Assembly (NCBI GenBank): GCA_027475525.1
Contig: JAMWFC010000032.1
Location: forward strand, 1,674,001 to 1,738,000
DNA length: 64,000 nucleotides
Direction: 5' to 3'
Origin: Macrolepiota albuminosa
Lineage: Eukaryota > Basidiomycota > Agaricomycetes > Agaricales > Agaricaceae
Shown: positions 55,735-64,000 of the stretch, piece after piece
Numbering within the stretch: position 1 is the stretch's first letter
Layout of the letters: each line of letters opens with the position of its first letter
Made by a program: the position numbers and the translations under genes
The notes under the pieces: model-generated
The model's input: only the letters and a program-made list of their open reading frames with translations
What the model was told of the DNA's origin: nothing
Databases searched by the model: none

Positions 55735-56444
55735 TGTCAGGTTCCGCTGAGTCGGGGGCTTTCCGGAAAAGCAATCGCCCTTACAATGCGGACTTGACCC
55801 ATGGATACTCAGGTGTCTGGAACTCTGGGGCTAGGACTCCGGGGTTCAAGACGTGGACAGGGAAATCCCGGGAGAGGGGACTTAGTCCGGGGGTTTTGGG
55901 TGGGGGTCTAGGACTCCGGGGTTCAAGACGTGGACAGGGAAATCCCGGGAGAGGGGACTTAGTCCGGGGGTTTTGGGTGGGGGTCGAGTCGTGAACCGGA
56001 GGTTCTGAGACGAGACCAAGTTAGTAAGTTAAAGTCGCGAAGTGCGTACCAGTCTTAGAGCACGCGAATATCCAAGTGTGCCAGAATACAACAGGGAACT
56101 ATGCTATAAGTACTACGGAGCCGGGTCTTGGGGTTCCGGGATGTCTGGGATGGGTTCCGGGGGTCATTGAGTAGCGGCAGGGGCTGCATACCGGGATTGC
56201 ATGTGTGGGGCACGCGATCAATTGGCGCGGATGGAGCCGTGATGCGTGATGCGCAATGGCCGGAACGAGTCGCGTGATCCGATTGTTGATCGGGGCTGGC
56301 AGCGGCTGATGGCGGTCCTTGATGCACGTGATGGCGGTGTCGGCGGTCATGATGGCGGGGCGTGTCCTGTGGGGTTGGAGGGAGGGTCCCGGAGGGTGTT
56401 CTGGGGGTGTCCCGGGGTGGGCCCGGAGGGGAGGGGTCGTGACA
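55735..56444 (-). repeat. 5' LTR of chromovirus C
   Basis: 710 bp as assembled, about 633 bp after collapsing duplication 24. About 95 bp present in the other LTR are deleted near 56083, including the self-primer segment. Confidence 0.88.
55831..55984. repeat. 77-bp direct duplication (24)
   Basis: In the right LTR of C; it overlaps the same LTR region as duplication 2. Confidence 0.95.
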
Positions 56445-56449
56445 ATTGT

Positions 56450-57230
56450 GTGACCCTCTTGTCCACAGTTGCTGCACTTCTCCTTGGACTGGTTGCTCCA
56501 TCTGCCTGATTGCGTTGACAGCGCCTGCACAGATTTCGCTGGCACTACGAGTGATGGCCTGTGCAAAAGGAGGGCGTGGGTGGTTAGTCGGATGATGACA
56601 TTTGTCAAGGTCTTTTCAGTCATGAGGGAGCTGGTAACTGGGGCCCAGGTACTTGGCATGGACTTGATCAAGTACATCCTGAATTTGCCATTATTGATTA
56701 AAGCCCCTTGGTCATTTGCTTTGGACCACACAGTCCTCATAGTCATAAAGTGTGCTTCAATGTTCAACCTGTCTGTGTATTTCAGGCTCGACAATTCTTC
56801 CTCAGCATTTATGAGTCTCAGGTCAGATTTTGCGTTGTGCAAGTCGGTTAGTGATTTCCAGGCATCTGCTGCACTTCCATCTAGTTTTACACCAGCTCCA
56901 ATGGGGTTTATGACATTGAGGGTCACCAGACTGTGGGTGTATGCATCGCGTTGCATCCACTCATTTGTTGTCAGATTTTGGTCCCCCCACCATGTTGTGG
57001 CCATGCTTTGGGAGGTCAAGGTCGATGAGGACTCCTTTTTTGGGCCCTGTGAGGGCTCCTGCTCCTGCTTGGTGCAGGGATCCTTGATGTCTCCAGTGAG
57101 GTAGCTGTATACTCTGCGCCCTCATGCAGCCTCGCTAATAATTGTTTTGAACGTGATCCAGTTGGATCTGTCAAATTTTTCCTCCGGTTGGAGTAGGAAA
57201 AGGTTTGGATTGCTACTTATAGCTTAGCTT
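56450..57230 (-). pseudogene. Copia F: gag
   Basis: Minus-strand gag of F. The upstream part has LFLLQPEEKFDRSNWITFK. A TGA follows near 57127 where an Arg codon (CGA) is likely. Then come GRRVYSYLTGDIKDP, DAWKSLTDLHNAKSDLRL, MRTVWSKANDQGALI and the first half of the zinc knuckle, CSNCGQEGHTI. The knuckle is cut by chromovirus C and completed at 20160 (ISRC). Confidence 0.85.
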
Positions 57231-57290
57231 CGATGTAATCTGTTCATTGTCGGTTTCAATAAAATTTTCAGTGGTCTTACACACTGAGTA

Positions 57291-57306
57291 GCTGGGGCCC
57301 ATAACC
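57291..57306 (-). promoter_or_regulatory. Primer site of copia F, initiator-tRNA-half type
   Basis: Minus strand GGTTATGGGCCCCAGC, adjoining the 5' LTR. It is complementary to the anticodon arm of an initiator methionine tRNA (GGGCCCATAACC), as for the half-tRNA primer of Drosophila copia. Confidence 0.55.
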
Positions 57307-57569
57307 TGTTATCAACACGAGTACTCAGTCCATGTAAAATAGACTGTATTTCGTGATATGTACCTGTTATCAACACAAGTACTGAATATTGTAAGTAACG
57401 GTATTCGGTTCTACAAGCACTCGAGACATACCTCAGTCTGTGTAAAATAGACTGAGGTATTCCCAAGTTCCGATCCGTCACTATGTACACTTGCGCTCCC
57501 CAATTACCATATCAGCCTACACCGTCACACCCCTACAAACCTAACATCCAGCGCAACTCCATCTCAACA
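57307..57569 (-). repeat. 5' LTR of copia F
   Basis: 263 bp, the partner of 14652-14914. Confidence 0.9.
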
Positions 57570-57574
57570 ATAGC

Positions 57575-57860
57575 AATTCATTACTTCTTAACAGCATTGG
57601 CTTTACCAACTCCACAACCGTTTCCGATATACTGTGACAACAAAAGCAGGTTAGAAATAGCAAATTTGGATTCTATTACATCACAATTGAAACATATCGA
57701 CATACATTATTATTTCATACATGAACATCTCAACACTGGTTTGTTCAAGATGTCCTGGATATCAACATCAGATATGGTGGTGGACATCCTTACAAATCCA
57801 TTATTGAAGGAATTACACACCAAATTCTCTTCTTCCCTGGGCTTGGTTTTTTGCAATTAA
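57575..57860 (+). pseudogene. Copia element E, RNase H, right half
   Basis: Continues the frame of 14097-14651 after one ATAGC copy is removed. It has AIHYFLTALALPTPQPFPIY, CDNKSRLEIANLDS, HIDIHYYFIHEHLNTGLFKM and DMVVDILTNPLLKELH, the usual end of copia pol. Confidence 0.85.
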
Positions 57861-58140
57861 CTTATTTATAGTGACCACACTCTTGCTGATGGGATTGTGT
57901 TGACCGAGAATGGTCTATTTGGTCAGCTGACAAATATGGTCACATGATAATAGTAATGAATTTGCGTTCATATGTTTCTAAGCCTCAGTTGTTCTGTCTT
58001 TTTTACACAGACAGACTTCTGAGGTGGTGAGCACATTTCTGTTTACTGGACATTATGATTCTGATAGCCTACAACTTAGTTATTACTCTGTCTGTAGGTA
58101 TGATAAAAGTTGTTCTCTCTCTTTTACACAGACAGACTTC
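57861..58140. other. 3' flank of copia E, possible LTR remnant
   Basis: AT-rich, no ORF. A segment with TTACACAGACAGACTTCTGAGG occurs near 58005 and again near 58125, about 120 bp apart, which may mark a degraded LTR or a local duplication. Confidence 0.4.
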
Positions 58141-58185
58141 TGAGGCATTATTACTCTGTCCGTAGGCTCTCATATCAGGCCAGCA
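58141..58185. repeat. Right arm of a distant inverted repeat
   Basis: Reverse complement of 14050-14096 with few mismatches. Confidence 0.75.
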
Positions 58186-58318
58186 GGTTATGGGCCCTAT
58201 CAGACATTGATATCAATTTCCAATATTGTATTCACAAGAGAATAGAAGTCAAAAACTCCATCAGGATTGTTATCCAAGACTGACAAACTTCTTTCCTAAG
58301 GACATTGAATGCTCAATG

Positions 58319-59073
58319 TGTCAGGTTCCACTGAGTCAGGGGCTTTCCGAGAAAGCAACACCCTTACGAGGCAGACTTGATCTACGTGTACTTGGGTGTC
58401 TGGAACTCCGGACTGAGCTTCTGGGGTTCAAGATGCAAACAGGGGATTCCCAGGATAGGGAACTTAGTCTGGGGATTGGGTGGGGGCGAAGAGGTCAGAG
58501 GGTTTGAGTCGAGTCAAGAGCTGGAGGTTTTAGGACGAGACCCAGTTAGTAAGTTTAAGATATGAAGTGCATACCAGTTTTAAAAGCACACAAGCGATTT
58601 GAGCATGCTAGTCAAAGCATACTAATCAGGCATACCAGTCAGTCAAAGGGGCACGCAAGCAAACAAGTGTAATATCAAGACTAGCAAATACAACAGGGAG
58701 TTACACTATAAGTACTACGGGGCCAGGTCTCTGGGGTTCCGGGGTGTCGGGGATAAGTTCTGGGGGGCATTGAGTAGCGGGAGGGGGACTGTATACCGGG
58801 ATTGCACATGTGGGGCACACGATCAATTGGCACAGAGGGAGCCATAATGCGTGATGCGTGATGGCCCAGAAGCGGTTGGTGTGATCCGGTCATTGATCAG
58901 GGGTTGATGGTGGTAGATCCCGGGTGCGTGATGCAGGGTTGCTGGGGGGTGCCAGGTGATGGCGGTCCTTGATGCATGTGATGGCGGGGCGCGTTCTGTG
59001 GGGTCAGAGGGAGGTTCCCGGATGGAGTTCTGGGGGTGTCCTGGAATGGGTCCGGAGGAGAGGGGTCGTGACA
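58319..59073 (-). repeat. 3' LTR of chromovirus D
   Basis: 755 bp, TGTCAGGTTCCAC to GGGTCGTGACA. It contains the same minus-strand start segment AGTCTTGATATT (near 58675) after a TATAG box. Confidence 0.85.
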
Positions 59074-59085
59074 TCACCCCCCCTT
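59074..59085 (-). promoter_or_regulatory. Polypurine tract of chromovirus D
   Basis: Minus strand AAGGGGGGGTGA, touching the LTR. Confidence 0.65.
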
Positions 59086-59202
59086 AGCACCAAGACCCTC
59101 CGAGACACACGTAGCTGGTGGACCGGACCAAGGTCCAAGTGTGGGATCCGGCACCTGACCTGACACGTATTGAAAAAAAAAATTTTATCATCAAACTCAA
59201 CC

Positions 59203-60909
59203 ATGTCGCACACACCGACACATTTTCCAACGCCTCCTGCTACCAACAAAGTCATGCCCCTGATTGCATGGGAGGCCCGGGACATGAGGTACCGGCACTG
59301 ACTTGACCGGGAGCGTGTAGCAGCGCTAGTACAACGTGAGTTTACCTGCGCTATTTTGCTTACCGTGGCTGACTTTCTCTTTCAGAACAATGCCATACTC
59401 CTGTTCTGGAGGCGGGCCCCAGCCGTCTCCTGGAGCCTGCCCCCAGTGGCCCTTCAGAGTCAGGCCCCAGCTGCCCCGTGCCCACCTTCATGTGAATGAC
59501 CGTCTGCCCCCCCTGTCCATATCCCCCTCCCCACCCTAGACTGACTGCTCCCCATTTCTGCTGCTCCAGCATGGTGGTGGGGGCCGTTTAAAGGTCCCAG
59601 AGGACCGGCACGTTGCATGGGTGGGCATTTTACAGGAGTCTTTTGGGGAGGCCCTGGAGAGGCCTCGGGGTTTGCCAACCCATGCCTGGTGCATGAGCAA
59701 TGGGCCGGTAAGTGATCTCATACCTCTGGTTTTGTCACTGACCTTAGCATAGTATTTGCACTGTGCTTGCTGGGGGGTCCTTTGTTTGTTTGAGGTCCCA
59801 GGCCCCTCGTCCTGCCGGGACACGTCCATGTGTGAGGCATGCCACCTCAACCACAAGCGGTGTTTGGTGTCGGCGTTGTGGAGGGCGCGCTGCGTCTTGC
59901 AGGAGCAGGGGTGGCCGCTGGGAGGGATTACTCAGAGGATGAGAGTTGAGGAGAGGGACTGGGTGGTGGAGCCAGAGGGAGTGCCACAAGTGGTGCCCAT
60001 GGAGGATTCTGGGGGGGAGTTGAGGAGCAGGGATACCTCTCGGGTGGAGGGCCAGGGCTGGCCCATGGTCTTCATCACACACCGGGTGACCTGGGCCGGG
60101 GGGAGCCGGGAGGGGTGTGGGGGGTGCCCTGACAAGGGGAAGCAGCGGGCATTGCCGAGCCCTTCTCCAGGGCCTTCAAAGAGGGCGTGTCTGCCCTCTG
60201 AGACCCCACCACACCTGTCTCTGGCGGGATTTTCCCCCTTGTCCAGGAGGCCCTTAGGCGTCAACATTGAGGCCCTGCAGGAGAGTCTGGAGCGGGCCAA
60301 GCAGGGGCAGAGGGAGCGCCAGGAGGGGATGAGGGAGGAGGCGGCCATCTGGAGGGGCCTGGAGAAGGGTCAGGAGGCAGTGCTCTGGGACCTGGAGGAG
60401 GCCAGGGTTGCCCAGGGGGAGGCCAAGGCCGAGCTGGAGGCTCTGAGAGTGAGGCTGGGGCAGGGGGTGGAGTTCCCAGAGGCGGTCCCCTCGGATCCAG
60501 GATTGGTGGAGACTCTGCGCTGAGATGTGGTGATTGCCTGCATGGCATTGTTGAGTGAGTTCTTTCTTTTCTGGATTTGGTCCTCTGCTGACATCCCCAG
60601 ACTGGGCCTGGGAGCACTGTTTGCTTCTGGACAGGGTGGCTGCAGCACTTGTGTCGCTGCAGGAGGGGCAGCGCCTGGAAGTGATGACCCCGGGGTGGAG
60701 CGGGGCCTTGGCCTGCTAGGGTGGGTGGTGATGGCGCATCAACGGAGGAATGTGCCCGCCCCAGGGTTGTGGTTCGAGAGAGTCCCATCCTGGGAGCAGC
60801 TGGTGGAGGAATCACTGTGGGAGCACGGTCCAGGGAGGATGGGGGAGGGGTTCCGGGGCTGGCCAGGGGAGGGAGAGGGGAGTGAGGGGGTTCCAGGGCC
60901 CCAGCGTTA
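59203..60909 (+). pseudogene. Antisense gene of chromovirus D
   Basis: Decayed homologue of C's antisense gene. Exon 1 starts MSHTPTHFPTPPATNKV and has an in-frame TGA. Stops and frameshifts follow in exon 2. The third part starts after an acceptor near 59752 and holds the cluster nearly whole: (Y/C)-LHC-x6-C, then 14 residues, then C-EA-C-HLNHKR-C. With the first residue taken from C (Cys) this is C-x2-C-x6-C-x14-C-x2-C-x6-C, the classical Zn2Cys6 spacing. A linker, a coiled coil (NIEALQESLERAKQGQRERQ, DLEEARVAQGEAKAELEALR) and the C-terminal part follow. Confidence 0.65.
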
Positions 60910-61175
60910 GGGGGCCTTGTCTTTCTTGTCATCTTTTCTCTTCTTGTTGTTGTACCTATACTGTAGAGTAGCGTAGTAAAAATGTATATACTTGGCCTTC
61001 CAGAGTCAAAGGGTAGTGTAAGTAATATGGCAAAAAAAACTGGAAAGAGCACCTTGCCCAGACTCCGGGGCGCTACTGTGGAAAAGTACTAAAAAGGTAA
61101 AATATAGAGAGGGGGAACAGAAAATATACATGGGAGTTGAATCCCTATTAAACCCAGAGGCAGGGATTACACCCA
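60910..61175. other. Spacer between the convergent antisense gene and pol of D
   Basis: Matches 33701-34004 of C. Contains AATGTATATACTTGG. No coding sequence supported. Confidence 0.4.
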
Positions 61176-64000
61176 CTACTGCTGTCTGTGGGTTCTGCAT
61201 CCAGGAGGATCGTTTTCCAGGTGCCGTTGCTGGAAGTCCCGGAGTTTGTTGAGGGCACCTTTGAGGTTTCGGCATGGTTCCCAAGTGTCGTCCTCCAGGC
61301 CATATCCCTTCCATCGTACGAGGAAGTGGGGTCGTTCACGAATGTTCCAGGAGTCGAGGATGTCTTTGACCTTGTAGTGGTACTCGTCCTCGACCTCGAC
61401 TGGGGGAGGGGGCTTGGGGCGTCGCTCGGAGAAGGGGTCCAGGGGGTGTCGTTCCAGGAAGTGGATGTGGAATACCAGGTGCAGATCTTTAAGTCCTGGA
61501 GGGAGCTCGATCTTGTAGGCATGGGATGAGACTTTTTTCAAGATCTTGAATGGGCCGAGGCGCTTATAATCAAGTTTTGGGGAGGGCTGGCAGGTACGGA
61601 GGTGGCGTCAGTCTAACCATACCTTTGTCCCAGGGGTCCAGTCAGAGGTGTCCTCCTGTTTCTGATCGGCGTGTTTTGCATAGGCCTGGTTTGTGGTGTC
61701 GATCTCTTCCCGGAGGAACTCGTGAAGGGACTGGAGATTCTGGGCGACTTCATGGGCGGCATGCAACAGAATGTCCCAGAGCGAGAGGGTAAATCGGGGA
61801 TGGTATCCCTTGTTGGCAAAGAAGGGTGATACCCTGGTGGTGGAGTGCAGCGTGTTGTTGTAGGTGAACTCAGCCAGGGAGAGCTCGGTGTGCCAGTTGT
61901 CCTGCAAGTAGTTGACATACAGCCAGAGGTATTGCTTGAGAGACTGATTGACCCTTTCAGTCTGACCGTCAGTTTCAGGGTGGTAGGCAGTAGAGAGGTT
62001 AGTCTTTACTTCAAGGGCCTTACACAGGGAGGTTCAGAACTTGGACATGAAGAGTAGACCACGGTCGGAGACAATGTCATCTGGGAGTCCGTGTTTGGTG
62101 AAGACGTGCTCGAGGAACAGCTGGGTGAAGTCTGGGGCAGTGTCCATGGTGTGGCAGGGTAGGAAGATGCCCTGTTTGGTCAGCCTCACACAACAACAAG
62201 AATGGCGTCGAACCCTTTAGATTCTGGGAGTTCAATGATGTGATCCAGGAAGATGGAAGACCAGGGGCGTCGTCCGACCGGCAGAGGCTTCAGGAGTCCA
62301 TAGGGTTGGTGTCAGGGAACCTTGGCCTGGAGGCAGGGTTTGCATGATTGAATGTAGCAGGTCACATCCTTCTTCAACCCTGGCCAAAAGTAAGTCCGGG
62401 AGACAAGTTGGAGGGTCTTACATATCCCAGGGTGTTCCCAGAGCTTGTGGTCGTGGTGTTGGCAGAAAACATTGTAGCAAAGTTGGGTGTGACCCAGGAC
62501 ATAGATGTGGCCATCCTGGAGGAGGAGCTTTTTGTCAGGGGACAAGGAGAAGGTGGGGTCCTGGTCAGTTCCATCGGGGGGGTTGTGGAGGTCGTGGTTG
62601 GTGAAATACTTGTCTCAGGGGGCACGGCAGATCTGACTCAGGGTCCCTTCGTCGTTTAGAATCAGTACGGCATTCAGATGTTTGAGAGGGATCACCATGC
62701 GATGATTGAATGCATTGCGTTCCGCCTCAAAGGACTTCTTGGGGTAGACATCCAGTTGCTGGATGAGGGCATCGGGCTTGGCCCTGAGTTGTCCTGGGCG
62801 GTACTGGATCGTGAAGTTGTACTCTGAGAGGATTTTGGACCATCGGGCTTGTCGTTGACTAAGTTGCTTGGTCATGGTGAAGTACTGCAGGTTATTGTGA
62901 TCCAAGTAGACCTGGATCTGGTGCCAGGCTCCCTCAAGGTAGGCTCGCCATTGTTTGAAGGCTTCAATGATGGCAAGGAGCTCCTTGTTGTAGATGTCGT
63001 AGTTGAGTTCGGTGTCGATCATAGACCAGGTGTGGAAGGCAACTGGCTGGAGTTCTCCACCGTCAGATTCCATCTGCGAGAGAATCCTGGCAATGGCATA
63101 GTCAGAGGCATCACATTCTAGGATGATTGGGAGGGTGGGGTTGTAGTGCCGGAGTACGGGGGCTGCTGTGAAAGCCTCCTTGAGCAAGTTAAAGATGCTC
63201 TGGCACTTATTGTCCCAGTTCCAGGCAACGTCCTTGCATGTGAGCTGGTGAGAGGTTTTGTGATACCAGTAGTTGTCTATAAACCTCCGGTAGAAGTTAG
63301 CAAAACCCAAGAAGGATTGTACTTCCTTGACGTTCCAGGGTTGCGGCCAGTTGATGATGGCCTTGACCTTGTGGGGGTCTATGCAAACACCATTTGGGGA
63401 CACGATAATGCCAAGCTACTCAACCTCTTCCATGTGGAATGAACACTTTTTGGGTTTGGCATAGAGGTTGTGCTCCCGGAGACATTCAAGGACTTGCTGG
63501 ACATGCTTCTGGTGGTCCTCCCTTGAGTTGGAGTAGATGAGGATGTTGTCCAGGTAGACGATCACAAAGATGTTGCTCATGTCATGGAAGATGTTGTTCA
63601 TGAAGTATTGGAATGTGGCAGGGGAGTTAGTCATTCCAAAAGGCATCACAAGGTATTCAAACAGACCATACCGCGTGCGGAACACGGTTTTCCACTCATG
63701 TTCCAGAGCAATGCGGACGTTGTTGTAGCCAGAGCAGAGGTCAATTTTCGTGTAAACCTTGGCACTGCAGCGTCGATCGACCAGATCGCCAATGAGTGGA
63801 AGCGGGTAGCAGTTCTTCTTGGTGATCTTATTGAGTCCCTGGTAGTCGATGCAGAGTCGGAGCGAGCCATCCTTCTTTTTGGCAAATAAAACCGGGGCTC
63901 TGGCGGTGGAGGTGGAGGGTCGAATGAATCCCTTCCCAAGCATTTCATCAAGGTAGTCCTTGAGGGCCCAGAGTTCGATTTCCGACATGTTGTATACCTT
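61176..64000 (-). pseudogene. Pol of chromovirus D: RT to chromodomain, partial
   Basis: Read from the right edge. RT starts [17 protein letters not shown] and [20 protein letters not shown]. The metal box is [11 protein letters not shown] (second Asp replaced by Asn, fitting CpG to CpA). RNase H has LPIILECDASDYAIARIL, and the integrase finger has HHDHKLWEHPGICKTLQ. The core is broken by frameshifts near 62190. The chromodomain at 61541-61176 has [20 protein letters not shown] and [17 protein letters not shown]. Not functional. Confidence 0.85.

Larger units (their letters stand above)
20161..56444 (-). mobile_element. Chromovirus C (Ty3/gypsy with chromodomain)
   Basis: Minus-strand element. 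Its LTRs (20161-21042 and 55735-56444) start TGTCAGGTTCCGC and end GGGTCGTGACA. Target duplication ATTGT is at 20156-20160 and 56445-56449. Removing C restores the gag zinc knuckle of copia F as C-x2-C-x4-H-x4-C. C holds gag, two protease-like domains, RT, RNase H, integrase and a chromodomain. It also carries an antisense gene at its 3' end. It is split by A (inside the antisense gene) and B (inside pol). About 10.6 kb is its own sequence, including duplication artefacts. Confidence 0.9.
14652..57569 (-). mobile_element. Copia element F, host of the nested insertions
   Basis: Ty1/copia retrotransposon on the minus strand. It has 263-bp LTRs (14652-14914 and 57307-57569) and a 5-bp target duplication ATAGC (14647-14651 and 57570-57574). 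After removing C and G its own length is about 5.0 kb, normal for the family. Domain order on the minus strand is gag, protease, integrase, RT, RNase H. It is dead: stop codons, an integrase catalytic Glu replaced by Lys and an RT box reading YTDN. Confidence 0.9.
58319..64000 (-). mobile_element. Chromovirus D, decayed, cut by the right edge
   Basis: Same family as C. The 3' LTR is at 58319-59073. The antisense gene remnant, chromodomain, integrase, RNase H and RT follow on to the window end. It is strongly CpG-depleted compared with C, and its frames are broken. The 5' LTR and gag lie outside. D is useful as a reference because it keeps parts that C has lost (the 19 bp in RT, the cysteine cluster). 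Confidence 0.88.

Overview
The window looks like Agaricomycete (mushroom-type basidiomycete) nuclear DNA. The left end holds short-intron genes (about 45-55 bp introns) packed head to head and tail to tail. They encode a sacsin-type ATPase protein, a Rua1-type regulator, a Gvp36-type BAR protein, an FtsJ-type methyltransferase and a TFIIIC small subunit. The rest, from about 14 kb to the right edge, is almost entirely LTR retrotransposons.

Layout. 1-7017: sacsin-like gene (minus), open at the left edge and missing its 5' exons. 7085-8130: degenerate AT-rich tandem array. 8306-12637: four compact genes. 12638-14096: non-coding sequence with short repeats. 14097-57860: a nest of elements four levels deep, every level supported by target-site duplications. 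E is an old copia fragment (+). Inside it is copia element F (14652-57569, minus). Inside F are chromovirus C (20161-56444, minus) and solo LTR G (17189-18796). Inside C are Ty3-type elements A (21687-33003) and B (34420-48815), both minus. Inside G is a 533-bp TRIM (18010-18542). 58319-64000: a second, decayed chromovirus D, cut by the right edge.

The most unusual content is carried by the Ty3-type elements. A, B, C and D all carry an intron-containing gene on the strand opposite gag-pol, between the end of pol and the 3' LTR. Its product has a Zn2Cys6-like cysteine cluster and long charged, helical stretches. The copy in A is intact: six exons stay in frame for about 705 codons. B carries this gene plus two smaller antisense ORFs. 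A and B are also saturated with short words (CGGYAA and TAGCG), so an element-encoded DNA-binding protein acting on its own element is a testable hypothesis.

The TRIM has perfect 133-bp LTRs. Its primer site matches 12 nt inside its own LTR, 28 bp after a TATA box. Chromovirus C shows the same geometry with a related 12-mer, so the TRIM probably self-primes like Tf1/sushi elements and borrows chromovirus machinery.

Decay is CpG-driven: the seven differences I found between the LTR pairs of A and B are all CpG transitions, and several catalytic residues and stop codons fit the same change. At least 24 direct duplications with an identical 77-bp period interrupt genes and elements. They look like an assembly artefact and should be collapsed before judging reading frames.
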